This document shows, piece after piece, positions 9,941 to 18,714 of a stretch of DNA of 64,000 bases (position 1 is its first letter; each line of letters begins with the position of its first letter). The DNA comes from Burkholderia sp. BCC1644. GTDB lineage: Bacteria > Pseudomonadota > Gammaproteobacteria > Burkholderiales > Burkholderiaceae. The stretch lies in the NCBI RefSeq assembly GCF_902833225.1, contig NZ_CADFEI010000016.1:124001-188000 (forward strand). The letters are read 5' to 3'. The position numbers and the translations under genes are program-made. The notes beneath the pieces were generated by a model. The model saw nothing but the letters and a program-made list of their open reading frames with translations. It was not told where the DNA came from and did not search any database.

Positions 9941-10540
9941 CTAACGGCTCTCGCTCTGATACGAAACAATCGTCTTTTCCAGCGCGGCCCACGTGAGGCG
10001 CACGGCGTCCGGCGAATGCAGGAAGCGGGCGTCGTGATGCAGGCCGAGCGTGAAGCTGTACAACTCGAAGAGCATCAGGTCCGGATCGGTATCCGCACGC
10101 AGATGGCCTTCTTCTTTCGCCTGCGAAATGGCACGCAGCATCGCGGCACGCCAGGCCGTCACGCTCGCGATCAACTGCTCGCGCACGGGGCTGTCAGGCC
10201 GGTCGTCGTACTCGACCGCACCGCTGATGTAGATGCATCCCGTCGTCACCTCCTGGATGCGCTTCTCCGTCCAGCGGGCCAGCATCGCCCGAAGGCGCGG
10301 CAAGCCTCGCGACTCGCGCAGGCTCGGAAAGAACACCTCGTTTTCGAAACGATGGTGATACTCGCGGACGACCTCGACCTGCAGGTCTTCACGCGATCCG
10401 AAGTGCGCGAACACACCGCTCTTGCTCATCTGCATGCGCTCGGCCAGCAGGCCGATCGTCAGCCCCTCCAGCCCGTCACGGCTGGCGAGGTCCAAAGCAG
10501 CTTCAAGTATCGCGGCACGCGTCTGTTCGCCTTTTCGCAT
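9941..10540 (-). CDS. TetR/AcrR-family regulator of the fatty-acid operon
   Basis: Repressor of 199 residues with an N-terminal TetR helix-turn-helix: RAAILEAALDLASRDG, LTIGLLAERMQMSKSGVFAHF, then SREDLQVEVV. The C-terminal half is the ligand-binding domain. As the first gene of a leftward unit with acyl-CoA dehydrogenase, bifunctional enzyme and thiolase, it probably senses a fatty acyl-CoA, as FadR/PsrA-type TetR proteins do, and represses its own operon. A promoter (TTGTTT-17-AATAAT) and an inverted repeat that could be its operator lie just upstream. There is no good ribosome-binding site before ATG 10540, which may keep expression low. Confidence 0.88.
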   Translation of the reverse strand: MRKGEQTRAAILEAALDLASRDGLEGLTIGLLAERMQMSKSGVFAHFGSREDLQVEVVREYHHRFENEVFFPSLRESRGLPRLRAMLARWTEKRIQEVTTGCIYISGAVEYDDRPDSPVREQLIASVTAWRAAMLRAISQAKEEGHLRADTDPDLMLFELYSFTLGLHHDARFLHSPDAVRLTWAALEKTIVSYQSESR

Positions 10541-10564
10541 AGCTATTTCTGTAACCGTTCGGGG

Positions 10565-10582
10565 GTTCGAATAAAATCGAAC
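10565..10582. promoter_or_regulatory. candidate TetR operator (inverted repeat)
   Basis: Perfect inverted repeat GTTCGA-6-TCGAAC. It starts about three bases downstream of the predicted transcription start of the tetR-fatty-acid operon (minus strand), a position where a bound repressor would block transcription. This is inference from position and symmetry. The matching protein is the TetR regulator encoded immediately downstream. Confidence 0.55.
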
Positions 10583-10591
10583 GGCCGTACT

Positions 10592-10620
10592 ATTATTGAG
10601 TGCGGCCGCTCGCGAAACAA
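10592..10620 (-). promoter_or_regulatory. sigma70-like promoter of the fatty-acid operon
   Basis: On the minus strand TTGTTT (10620-10615) and AATAAT (10597-10592, five of six matches to the -10 consensus) are separated by exactly 17 bases. The predicted start of transcription is near 10585, about 45 bases before the tetR start codon. Confidence 0.55.
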
Positions 10621-10740
10621 GGAAATTATTAGAAACCGGTGTCTAACCGAGCCGCTATTTTGCGCGATTCCGGCGGGACCGGAGCGGCTTTTCCGCACGA
10701 ACGTGCGGACAGATATTTTGAAGCGAATGCTTAGTCTGCG

Positions 10741-12015
10741 TCAGTCGTAACCGCCGACCGTCAGCGCCTTCATCACGACGCGATACGCGGTGTACGCAAG
10801 CCAGTTCAGCAGACGCTCGATGCGCGGGCGCGCGGCGAAGCGCGCGGGGTCGATTTCCCGGCCATCGGCGAACGCACCCGCGATCGCGTCGCGCAGTTCG
10901 TTCGTGACAGCATCGTAACGCACCAGCACGACGTTCGCTTCATTGTTCAGCATCAGGCTCAGCGCGTCCAGGTTCGACGAGCCGACCGTCGCCCAGTTGT
11001 CGTCGATCACGGCGACCTTGCCGTGCAGCATCGTCTTGTCGTATTCGGCGACGCGCACGCCCGCGCGCAGCAGCGCGTGATAGAGGAACGGCACGGCCGT
11101 ATCGAGCGCCGCGAACTCCTTGCGGCCGATCAGGATCCGCACGTCGACGCCGCGCCGTGCGGCGCCCGTCAGCGCACGGCGCAGCTTGCGGCCCGGCATG
11201 AAGTACGGATTCGCGAGCAGGATCCGCTGGCGCGCCTGGCCGATCGCCGCAAGATACGCCTTCTCGATCGCGCGGCGGTTCACGACGTTGTCGCGCGCGA
11301 CGAACGCGACGCTCGGCTCCGTCACGACCCTGAGCGCACCGGCCTTGATCCACCGGTGGCTGCGCATCCAGCGCCGGAACATGTCGGGGAACGCTTCGCC
11401 GCCGTGCAGCCCGGCCGCGTACTGGGCATACGGCTTGTGGCCGAACTGGATCCGGTGCCACTGCAGCTCGAACGCCGCGCGCACGTCGGACACGGCAGGC
11501 CCTGCCATCTCGACCGCGAAATCCCAGCGCGGAAACGGCAGCGTCGTGCCGTTCTGCGCGTAGTCGTCGACGATGTTGATGCCGCCGCAGAACGCGGCCG
11601 CATGATCGATCACCGCAAGCTTGCGATGCGTGCGCGAGAAGCCGAAGCGGCCGAACAGGAAGCGGTTGTAGATGCAGTGCTCGACACCGGCCTCGACCCA
11701 CGTGTCGAACAGCGGCAGGCGCGCGGTGCCGATGCCGTCGGTGATCACGCGCACGCGCACGCCACGCTGCGCCGCACGGATCAGCGCATCCGACACCGGC
11801 CGGCCGGCTGCATCGTCGCAGAAGATGTAGGTTTCGAGCATCACCTGCTCGCGGGCCGCATCGATCCGTTCGATCAGGGCCTGGAAGAACGCACCGCCGC
11901 CCTCGCACAGCCGCACGGTGTTGCCCGACGTGAACGCGAGCCGCGATGCGGAGCCGCGTTCCTGCAGGAACATCTGCCGCAATTGCGCGAAGCGCTTGCG
12001 GGCTTCCGCCGTCAT
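10741..12015 (-). CDS. clsB: cardiolipin synthase B (phospholipase D superfamily)
   Basis: Phosphatidyltransferase of 424 residues that would condense phosphatidylglycerol molecules into cardiolipin at the inner membrane. Two HKD motifs are present: HRKLAVID at 130-137 followed by GGINI, and HGKVAVIDDNW from 331 followed by GSSNLD. Unlike ClsA, there are no N-terminal transmembrane helices, which fits the ClsB type. The C-terminus has a hydrophobic stretch (LLNWLAYTAYRVV). The start codon at 12015 overlaps the nudB stop by four bases (ATGA), so the two are probably translationally coupled. Other phospholipase D family roles are possible but less likely. Confidence 0.88.
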   Translation of the reverse strand: MTAEARKRFAQLRQMFLQERGSASRLAFTSGNTVRLCEGGGAFFQALIERIDAAREQVMLETYIFCDDAAGRPVSDALIRAAQRGVRVRVITDGIGTARLPLFDTWVEAGVEHCIYNRFLFGRFGFSRTHRKLAVIDHAAAFCGGINIVDDYAQNGTTLPFPRWDFAVEMAGPAVSDVRAAFELQWHRIQFGHKPYAQYAAGLHGGEAFPDMFRRWMRSHRWIKAGALRVVTEPSVAFVARDNVVNRRAIEKAYLAAIGQARQRILLANPYFMPGRKLRRALTGAARRGVDVRILIGRKEFAALDTAVPFLYHALLRAGVRVAEYDKTMLHGKVAVIDDNWATVGSSNLDALSLMLNNEANVVLVRYDAVTNELRDAIAGAFADGREIDPARFAARPRIERLLNWLAYTAYRVVMKALTVGGYD

Positions 12016-12506
12016 GCGGACGAGCCGTGCGGCGCGCGCGACAGGGCCACGCGCGCGGGCAGTTGCAGGATCGCCTCGGCGTTCGACGGCGAGAAGCAGC
12101 GCGCGGCCGCCTCGCGGAACGGCAGCCACGCATGGTCGACGTGCTCGCGCGGCGACAGCGTCACGCCGACGCGACGCGGCACGCACAGGCCGAACCAGTG
12201 CTCGACGTTGCGCGTGACGCCCGGTGCATAGCGATGCAGGTATTGCGGATAGATCGTGTATTCGATCCGGTGGCGCCAGTCGGCGAGCGCGTTGGCCGGC
12301 ACGTCCGCCGTGCCGATCGCGATGCCGGTTTCCTCCGCCACTTCACGCGCGGCGGTGAGCGCGAGCGGCTCGTCCAGCGCGTCCTTCGAGCCGGTGACCG
12401 ATTGCCAGAAATCGGGCTGGTCGGCACGCTTGATCACGAGCACATCGAGGTCGGGCGTGTAGATCACGACAAGAACGGATTCGGGGATTTTCGGCGGCTT
12501 CGTCAT
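12012..12506 (-). CDS. nudB: dihydroneopterin triphosphate diphosphatase NudB (Nudix)
   Basis: Nudix hydrolase of 164 residues that removes pyrophosphate from dihydroneopterin triphosphate in folate synthesis. It begins KIPESVLVVIYTPDLDVLVI, as NudB proteins do, and has the Nudix helix REVAEETGI. Between the conserved glycine of VTGS and the REVAEE core there are 14 residues rather than the 13 counted for E. coli NudB, so the first half of the Nudix box is one residue longer than consensus. The gene follows aspS with a terminator in between and overlaps clsB, an arrangement common in beta-proteobacteria. Confidence 0.88.
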   Translation of the reverse strand: MTKPPKIPESVLVVIYTPDLDVLVIKRADQPDFWQSVTGSKDALDEPLALTAAREVAEETGIAIGTADVPANALADWRHRIEYTIYPQYLHRYAPGVTRNVEHWFGLCVPRRVGVTLSPREHVDHAWLPFREAAARCFSPSNAEAILQLPARVALSRAPHGSSA

Positions 12507-12587
12507 CGTTGTTTCATGCGGCACAGGGCCGTGCGTCGGGCATGCGCCCCGAACGTGCGGCAAGTGCTGCGACTGTACCGCAAAAAA

Positions 12588-12616
12588 TGAAAAAGGCGCA
12601 TCGCGCGCCTTTTTCA
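12588..12616 (-). terminator. intrinsic terminator after aspS
   Basis: A 12-bp stem (TGAAAAAGGCGC at 12588-12599 paired with 12605-12616, 5-base loop) is flanked by T-runs on both strands. It lies 49 bases past the aspS stop and would end the fmdB-DUF502-aspS transcript. Its symmetric A/T tails would also work rightward. Confidence 0.88.
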
Positions 12617-12664
12617 TGTGCGTCGTGTGCGCGTGACCGCACACACGACCGGGTGCCAAACGCG

Positions 12665-14467
12665 TTACGCCTTCGGCTGTTCCGGCTGACGCAGGCGGAT
12701 GTGCAGTTCGCGCAGCTGACGCTCGTCGACCGGGCTCGGCGCTTGCGTGAGCAGATCCTGTGCACGCTGCGTCTTCGGGAACGCGATCACGTCGCGGATC
12801 GAATCGGCGCCGGCCATCATCGTGACGATGCGGTCGAGACCGAATGCGATACCGCCGTGCGGCGGCGCGCCGTACTGCAGCGCGTCCAGCAGGAAGCCGA
12901 ACTTCAGTTGCGCTTCTTCCGCACCGATCTTCAGCGCGCGGAACACCTTGCTCTGCACTTCTTCCTGATAGATACGCACCGAGCCGCCGCCGATTTCCCA
13001 GCCGTTCAGCACCATGTCGTACGCCTTCGCGAGGCAACGGCCCGGGTCGGTCTCGAGGTACTCGAGGTGCTCGTCCTTCGGGCTCGTGAACGGGTGGTGA
13101 GCCGCGACGTAGCGTGCATCTTCGTCGTCGTATTCGAACATCGGGAAGTCGACGACCCACAGCGGCTTCCAGCCGGCCTGGACGAGACCGTTCGCCTTGC
13201 CGAATTCCGAATGGCCGATCTTCAGGCGCAGTGCGCCGAGGCTGTCGTTGACGACCTTCGCGCGGTCGGCCGCGAAGAAGATGATGTCGCCGTCTTCAGC
13301 ACCGGTGCGCTCGAGGATCGCCGCGATCGATGCGTCGTGCAGGTTCTTGACGATCGGGCTCTGCAGGCCGTCGCGGCCCTTCGCCTTCTCGTTGACCTTG
13401 ATCCACGCGAGGCCCTTCGCGCCGTAGATGCGCACGAATTCCGTGTAGCCGTCGATGTCGCCGCGCGACAGTTCGCTGCCCTTCGGCACGCGCAGCGCCG
13501 CGACACGGCCGTCCTTCGCGTTGGCCGGCGTGCTGAACACCTTGAAGTCGACGTCCTTCATCGCGTCGGTCAGCTCGGTGAATTCCAGCTGCACGCGCAG
13601 GTCCGGCTTGTCCGAACCGAAACGCGCCATCGCTTCCGAGTACGGCATCACCGGGAATTTCGCGTCGAGCTCGACGTCGATCGTCGTCTTGAAGATGTGA
13701 CGGATCATGTCTTCGAACAGGTCACGGATTTCCTGCTCGCCGAGGAACGACGTTTCGCAGTCGATCTGCGTGAATTCCGGCTGACGGTCGGCACGGAGGT
13801 CTTCGTCGCGGAAGCACTTGGTGATCTGGTAGTAACGGTCGAAGTTCGCGACCATCAGCAGCTGCTTGAACAGCTGCGGCGACTGCGGCAGCGCGAAGAA
13901 CTGGCCCGCGTTCACACGCGACGGCACGAGGTAGTCGCGCGCGCCTTCCGGCGTGCTCTTCGTCAGCATCGGCGTTTCGATGTCGATGAAGCCCTGCTCG
14001 TCGAGGTACTTGCGCGCCTCGATCGCGACACGGTAGCGCAGGCGCAGGTTGTGCTGCATCTGCGGGCGGCGCAAGTCGAGCACGCGGTGCGTGAGGCGCG
14101 TCGTTTCCGACAGGTTGTCGTCGTCGAGCTGGAACGGCGGCGTGACCGATGCGTTCAGCACGTTCAGTTCATGGCACAGCACTTCGATCTTGCCGCTCTT
14201 CAGGCCGGCGTTGACCGTGCCTTCCGGACGGTTGCGCACGAGGCCCTTGATCTGCACGCAGAACTCGTTGCGCACGCCTTCGGCGGTCGCGAACATCTCC
14301 GCGCGATCGGGGTCGCACACCACCTGCACGAGGCCTTCACGATCGCGCAGGTCGATGAAGATCACACCGCCGTGATCGCGGCGGCGCTGCACCCAGCCGC
14401 ACAGCGACACGGTTTGGCCCAGCAGGTGTTCGGTCACGAGACCGCAGTATTCAGTACGCATCGACAT
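12665..14467 (-). CDS. aspS: aspartate--tRNA ligase
   Basis: Class IIb aminoacyl-tRNA synthetase of 600 residues. The N-terminal OB-fold anticodon-binding domain starts RTEYCGLVTEHLLGQTVSLC and contains GWVQRRRDHGG. Motif 1 is around ETPMLTKSTPEGARDY, motif 2 is FRDEDLRADRQPEFTQID, the bacterial GAD insertion follows, and motif 3 is GIAFGLDRIVTMMAG. Whether it also charges tRNA-Asn (the non-discriminating type used with GatCAB) cannot be decided from the sequence. A second in-frame ATG two codons downstream (MRTEYC) could be the true start. The ribosome-binding site is weak for both. Confidence 0.97.
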   Translation of the reverse strand: MSMRTEYCGLVTEHLLGQTVSLCGWVQRRRDHGGVIFIDLRDREGLVQVVCDPDRAEMFATAEGVRNEFCVQIKGLVRNRPEGTVNAGLKSGKIEVLCHELNVLNASVTPPFQLDDDNLSETTRLTHRVLDLRRPQMQHNLRLRYRVAIEARKYLDEQGFIDIETPMLTKSTPEGARDYLVPSRVNAGQFFALPQSPQLFKQLLMVANFDRYYQITKCFRDEDLRADRQPEFTQIDCETSFLGEQEIRDLFEDMIRHIFKTTIDVELDAKFPVMPYSEAMARFGSDKPDLRVQLEFTELTDAMKDVDFKVFSTPANAKDGRVAALRVPKGSELSRGDIDGYTEFVRIYGAKGLAWIKVNEKAKGRDGLQSPIVKNLHDASIAAILERTGAEDGDIIFFAADRAKVVNDSLGALRLKIGHSEFGKANGLVQAGWKPLWVVDFPMFEYDDEDARYVAAHHPFTSPKDEHLEYLETDPGRCLAKAYDMVLNGWEIGGGSVRIYQEEVQSKVFRALKIGAEEAQLKFGFLLDALQYGAPPHGGIAFGLDRIVTMMAGADSIRDVIAFPKTQRAQDLLTQAPSPVDERQLRELHIRLRQPEQPKA

Positions 14468-14534
14468 GATGTTTGCTTTCGTTCGGTTTGATCAACGGGC
14501 GCCGCAACGCGCGGCCCGGGCGATGATTCTTTAC

Positions 14535-15185
14535 TTACAGCGGCGGCTCGACGGGGCGGCGGGCGGGCGCCGGAGCCGGCGCCGGAGGCGCCACGACGCC
14601 CATCGAGACGATGTACTTGAGCGCGGCATCGACCGACATGTCGAGTTCGATGACTTCGCTCTTCGGCAGCATCAGGAAGAAGCCCGACGTCGGGTTCGGC
14701 GTCGTCGGGATATACACGCTCACGTATTCTTCCGTCAGATGATTGAGCACGTCGCCGCCGGGCGTGCCGGTCAGAAACGCGATCGTATACGAGCCGCGGC
14801 GCGGATATTCGATCAGCAGCGCCTTGCGGAACGCGTTGCCGCTACTCGACAGCAGCGTGTCCGACACCTGCTTGACGCTCGTGTAGATCGGCCCCACGAC
14901 CGGGATGTGACGCACGACCGCATTCCACCAGGTGACGAGCTTCTGGCCGACGAAATTCCGCGTGGCCAGACCGACGACGAAGATGAACGCAAGCGTCAGC
15001 ACCGCGCCGATCCCCGGCAGATGGAAGCCGAGCATCCGCTCGGGCTGCCACGATTCGGGCAGCAGGAGCAGCGTCTGGTCCATCGTGCCGATGATGAGGC
15101 CGAGCACCCACAGCGTGATCGCGAGCGGGACGAGAACCAGCAGGCCGGTCAGAAACACCGATTTCAGGGTCGTCTTTTTCATCAT
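14535..15185 (-). CDS. DUF502 family inner-membrane protein
   Basis: A 216-residue protein of unknown function. Two hydrophobic segments, SVFLTGLLVLVPLAITLWVL near residues 9-28 and AVLTLAFIFVVGLATRNFVG near 61-80, anchor it in the membrane. A conserved soluble part contains RHIPVVGPIYTSVKQVSDTL and YIPTTPNPTSGFFLML. The C-terminus is proline/alanine-rich. It lies between fmdB and aspS, an order widely kept in beta-proteobacteria, but the reason for the linkage is not known. A second ATG directly follows the first (15182). Confidence 0.85.
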   Translation of the reverse strand: MMKKTTLKSVFLTGLLVLVPLAITLWVLGLIIGTMDQTLLLLPESWQPERMLGFHLPGIGAVLTLAFIFVVGLATRNFVGQKLVTWWNAVVRHIPVVGPIYTSVKQVSDTLLSSSGNAFRKALLIEYPRRGSYTIAFLTGTPGGDVLNHLTEEYVSVYIPTTPNPTSGFFLMLPKSEVIELDMSVDAALKYIVSMGVVAPPAPAPAPARRPVEPPL

Positions 15186-15249
15186 CTGCCGTCAATGAAC
15201 CGCGCCGGCGGCGGCGCGGGGTGGTCGCGGCCCGGTCGGACCGCGACAG

Positions 15250-15594
15250 TCAACTACTGGCGGCGGGCGCTGCAGCCGGGGCGGGCGCGGCGCTCGTCGT
15301 CGTGCTTTCGGAACTCGCTGCGGCCGGCGCGGCCGCTGCCGGTTCCGCCGCGGCGGGCGCCGCCGCAGCCGCGTCACCCGACGCGGTCGCCGGCGCGCTG
15401 GCGCCACCCGAACCGCCACGGAAATCGGTGACGTACCAACCCGAACCCTTCAACTGGAAGCCCGCGGCAGTGACCTGCTTGCGAAACGCATCCTTCCCGC
15501 ATTCCGGGCACTGCGACAGCGGCGCGTCGCTCATCTTCTGGAGCACGTCCTTCGCGAAACCACACGCTTCGCATCGATAGGCGTAGATCGGCAT
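15250..15594 (-). CDS. FmdB-family zinc-ribbon protein
   Basis: A 114-residue protein with an N-terminal zinc ribbon: MPIYAYRCEACGFAKDVLQ supplies CEAC and CPEC supplies the second cysteine pair, followed by GFQLKGSGWYVTDF, the usual FmdB ending. Beyond residue 60 comes an alanine/proline/serine tail of low complexity, likely disordered. FmdB proteins were named from a formamidase operon but their role is not settled. The start at 15594 is chosen because MPIYAYRC is the conserved N-terminus. A further upstream ATG would add twelve unrelated residues. Confidence 0.9.
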   Translation of the reverse strand: MPIYAYRCEACGFAKDVLQKMSDAPLSQCPECGKDAFRKQVTAAGFQLKGSGWYVTDFRGGSGGASAPATASGDAAAAAPAAAEPAAAAPAAASSESTTTSAAPAPAAAPAASS

Positions 15595-15689
15595 GATATT
15601 TTTCCCGCGGAAACTGGAAACAGCTTGCAAAACCTTGAATTATAGCCGAAACCCCGGCGCGGCCCGGCAACGGCTGCGACGCCCGCGCA

Positions 15690-16316
15690 TCAGCGGCGGC
15701 GCCACGTGAGCCAGCGCTCGTGTCCTTCGAACACGGCCAGCGAATCGGTCACGGGCAAATCCTCGATCAGCTCGAAGTGCGGCGCGAGCAGCGCATCGAG
15801 TTCCGCACGCTCGATTCCGAACGGCGGCCCCTTCGGTTTCGCCATCACGAAGAAATAGCCGGCCAGCAATCCGTCCACGGGCAACAGCTCGGCCATCCGT
15901 GCCGCGTAGCCCGCGCGCATGGCCGGTGGCAGCGCGCACAGGAATGCGCGCTCGTACACCCACTGCACGTCGAACGGCGGCCGGTACGTAAAGAAATCGG
16001 CCTGCTCGACGACGTCCGCGTGCGCGCCGAGCTGCGCCTTCGCGGCAGCCACCGCCTGCGCGGCGAAATCGATCGCGCGCACGGGCCAGCCGGCCTGCGC
16101 GAGCCACCCGGCCTCCTGCGCACTGCCGCAGCCGGGAATCAGCACCGTGCACGGCTCGAGCCGATGCGCAAACACGCGAAAGCCATCGGGCACGCCGCCG
16201 AATTCCCAAGGCGTCACGCCACGCTCGAAACGCTCGTCCCAGAACGACGCGTTGCCGGGGTCGCGCGTCGCGAAATCGGCGGCCGTCGGTGCAGCCGGTT
16301 GCTTCGGATCGGACAT
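15690..16316 (-). CDS. TPMT-family SAM-dependent methyltransferase
   Basis: A 208-residue class I methyltransferase related to the thiopurine S-methyltransferase family. Visible are FWDERFERGVTPWEFGGVP near residues 25-43 and the SAM-binding motif VLIPGCGSAQEAGWLA. An aromatic QWVYERAFLCALPP stretch and the C-terminal FEGHERWLTW are also family features. In bacteria these enzymes methylate small sulfur, selenium or tellurium compounds. The natural substrate here is unknown. It is 17 bp downstream of ubiB, in the same direction, and likely shares its transcript. Confidence 0.85.
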   Translation of the reverse strand: MSDPKQPAAPTAADFATRDPGNASFWDERFERGVTPWEFGGVPDGFRVFAHRLEPCTVLIPGCGSAQEAGWLAQAGWPVRAIDFAAQAVAAAKAQLGAHADVVEQADFFTYRPPFDVQWVYERAFLCALPPAMRAGYAARMAELLPVDGLLAGYFFVMAKPKGPPFGIERAELDALLAPHFELIEDLPVTDSLAVFEGHERWLTWRRR

Positions 16317-16333
16317 CGCGTTGCTCCTGTCGG

Positions 16334-17911
16334 TCAGGCGCCGTACGCGAGCGCGAACAGCACGCGCGCGACCAGCGCGCCGACGCCGACCGACAGGCCG
16401 AAGATCAGCAGCGCCTGCAGCAGCCTGTTGGTACGTTTCTGCTCGACGAGGATCTGGCGCATCAGGTCCTCGCTCGCGGCGCGCGGTGCGTCATGGCGCG
16501 CGGCCATCGCGTGATGGATCAGGCGCGGCAGTTGCGGCAGCGTCTTGCTCCACTGCGGCGCCTCGACCTTGAAGCGCTCGTACCAGCCGCGCAGGCCGAT
16601 CTGCTCGGTCATCCAGCGCTCGAGGTACGGCTTCGCGGTCTTCCACAGGTCGAGTTCGGGGTCGAGCGAGCGGCCGAGCCCTTCGACGTTCAGCATCGTC
16701 TTCTGCAGCAGCACGAGTTGCGGCTGGATCTCGACGTTGAAGCGGCGCGACGTCGAGAACAGGCGCATCAGCACCTGGCCGAGCGAGATGTCCTTCAACG
16801 CGCGGTCGAAATACGGCTCGCACACCGCGCGGATCGCGCTTTCGAGTTCTTCGACGCGCGTCTCGGGCGGCACCCAGCCCGATTCGAGGTGCAGCGTCGC
16901 GACGCGGTGGTAGTCGCGCTTGAAAAACGCGAGGAAGTTCTGCGCGAGGTAATTCTTGTCGAAATCGGACAGCGCGCCGACGATCCCGAAATCGAGCGCG
17001 ATATAGCGCCCGAACGTGCTCGGGTCGAGGCTCACCTGGATGTTGCCGGGGTGCATGTCCGCATGGAAGAAGCCATCGCGGAACACCTGCGTGAAGAAGA
17101 TCTCGACGCCTTCGCGCGCGAGCTTCTTGATGTCGACGCCGGCCGAGCGCAGCGTCTCGACCTGGCTGATCGGCACACCCGTCATGCGCTCCATCACGAG
17201 CACCTGCGACGTCGAGAAATCCCAGAACATCTCGGGCACGAGCAGCAGGTCGAGGCCCGCGAAGTTGCGGCGCAGCTGGCTGCCGTTCGCGGCCTCGCGC
17301 ATCAGGTCGAGTTCGTCGTGCAGGTACTTGTCGAATTCGGCGACGACCTCGCGCGGCTTCAGGCGGCGGCCATCGGCCCACATGCGCTCCGTCCAGATGG
17401 CGATGTCGCGCATCAGCGCGAGATCCGAGTCGATCACGGACAGCATGTTCGGGCGCAGCACCTTCACCGCAACGGCCTTGCCCGCATGCACGCCCTGCTT
17501 CAGCTTCGCGAAATGCACCTGCGCGATCGACGCGCTCGCGACCGGCTCGCGCTCGAATTCGTCGAACAGCTCGTCGACCGGCGCACCGAGCGACTTCTCG
17601 ATGATCGAGATCGCGACGGCCGAATCGAACGGCGGCACCTGGTCCTGCAGCTTCGCGAGTTCGTTCGCGAAATCGACCGACAGCAGGTCGCGGCGCGTCG
17701 ACAGCACCTGGCCGAACTTCACGAAGATCGGGCCGAGGCTTTCGAGCGCGTGACGCAGCCGCACGGCGGGCGGATCGGAATAACGACGGCCGATCGTCGT
17801 GATCCGCAACAGCAGCTTCACGCGCCGGTCGTCGATCCGGGACAGCATCACTTCGTCGAGACCAAAGCGGATGACGGTGTAGACAATCTTGATGAAACGG
17901 AAAATGCGCAT
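16334..17911 (-). CDS. ubiB: ubiquinone biosynthesis protein UbiB (atypical kinase/ATPase)
   Basis: A 525-residue ABC1/ADCK-type protein needed for aerobic ubiquinone synthesis. It is thought to use ATPase activity to help extract lipid intermediates, not to act as the hydroxylase itself. The family-defining KxGQ motif is KFGQ at residues 65-68 in IFVKFGQVLSTRRD. The nucleotide region includes ASIAQVH and HADMHPGNIQ, and DFG appears as ALDFGIVG. The C-terminus has a hydrophobic pair of helices (LLQALLIFGLSVGVGALVAR) that anchors it to the membrane. It follows ubiJ by 12 bp. Confidence 0.95.
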   Translation of the reverse strand: MRIFRFIKIVYTVIRFGLDEVMLSRIDDRRVKLLLRITTIGRRYSDPPAVRLRHALESLGPIFVKFGQVLSTRRDLLSVDFANELAKLQDQVPPFDSAVAISIIEKSLGAPVDELFDEFEREPVASASIAQVHFAKLKQGVHAGKAVAVKVLRPNMLSVIDSDLALMRDIAIWTERMWADGRRLKPREVVAEFDKYLHDELDLMREAANGSQLRRNFAGLDLLLVPEMFWDFSTSQVLVMERMTGVPISQVETLRSAGVDIKKLAREGVEIFFTQVFRDGFFHADMHPGNIQVSLDPSTFGRYIALDFGIVGALSDFDKNYLAQNFLAFFKRDYHRVATLHLESGWVPPETRVEELESAIRAVCEPYFDRALKDISLGQVLMRLFSTSRRFNVEIQPQLVLLQKTMLNVEGLGRSLDPELDLWKTAKPYLERWMTEQIGLRGWYERFKVEAPQWSKTLPQLPRLIHHAMAARHDAPRAASEDLMRQILVEQKRTNRLLQALLIFGLSVGVGALVARVLFALAYGA

Positions 17912-17923
17912 GCCCTGCGGCCC

Positions 17924-18550
17924 TCAGTGCGCGCCGCGCGGGCCTGGGCCCGTGCGCGCGCCGATTTTTTGTTCGAGTCGCTCGACCCGCTTTTCGACCC
18001 GCGCGAGCGCATCGCGTGCGCGCGCCAGTTCGGCGTCGAAGCCGCCGAGCGACGTGCGCCGGACGACTTGCGGGTTCTCGTCGAGCCAGTATTCGGCGAC
18101 GGAATCGAGCACGTTGCGGCCGGTGCGTCGCGCGCGCGCACCGGCGTCGCGCACGACCGTCGCGATCCGGTATGCCGCCGCGTCGCCGACCAGCTTCGCG
18201 AGATCTTCTTCAGGTTCCCAGCGCAAGTGCTCGGCCAGCTTCGCGATCTGCGTCGCGAATTCCGCGTCGCCCTCGATCTTCACGTGCTTCATCACGGCCG
18301 CCTGGCCGCCCTGCAGGAACGCGGCGACCGTGTCGCCGGCGAGCGCGATCGACACGTCGACCTGTTGCGCATCGTGCGCGTCGACGGCGGACAGATAGCC
18401 GTCGGGCTGCACCAGCAGCGTGAGCGTCACGGGAGGCACGTCGATCCGGGCAGTCTTGCCCGCATAGGGAATCAGGCGGTCGCGCGCCCATGATTCGCGC
18501 GCGAGCAGGTGATTGACAGCAGCAGCAAAAGGCTTGGCGGCAAAGGTCAT
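17924..18550 (-). CDS. ubiJ: ubiquinone biosynthesis accessory factor UbiJ (SCP2-like)
   Basis: A 208-residue protein with an N-terminal sterol-carrier-protein-2-like domain that binds the isoprenoid tail of ubiquinone precursors and organises the soluble Ubi complex with UbiK. The C-terminus is a coiled coil (ELARARDALARVEKRVERLE). The ATG at 18550 (MTFAAKPF) fits the family N-terminus. Oddly, the intrinsic terminator of the upstream TIM44-like gene ends only 12 bases before this ATG, and no Shine-Dalgarno sequence is visible. Expression must use readthrough, a promoter inside the terminator region, or leaderless-like initiation. Confidence 0.88.
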   Translation of the reverse strand: MTFAAKPFAAAVNHLLARESWARDRLIPYAGKTARIDVPPVTLTLLVQPDGYLSAVDAHDAQQVDVSIALAGDTVAAFLQGGQAAVMKHVKIEGDAEFATQIAKLAEHLRWEPEEDLAKLVGDAAAYRIATVVRDAGARARRTGRNVLDSVAEYWLDENPQVVRRTSLGGFDAELARARDALARVEKRVERLEQKIGARTGPGPRGAH

Positions 18551-18562
18551 CGGGCTGGGAAA

Positions 18563-18599
18563 GAAAAAACCCGCGCAGGCCGGGCGCCCACGCGGGTTT
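18563..18599 (-). terminator. intrinsic terminator between the TIM44-like gene and ubiJ
   Basis: A 9-bp stem (AAACCCGCG at 18567-18575 with CGCGGGTTT at 18591-18599) is followed on the minus strand by TTTTTTC. It is 116 bases past the TIM44-like stop and almost touches the ubiJ start codon, which is unusual and may make it an attenuator of ubiJ-ubiB. Confidence 0.85.
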
Positions 18600-18714
18600 C
18601 TATTGTAACGTCGGATCGTCGGCAGACCGTGCCTGACCGTACACCCGGGCGGCAAGCGGTCGCAGTGCGGCGGCCGTCGCCCGGGTGCCCGGCGGCGTGG
18701 GCCGCCCGGCACGC

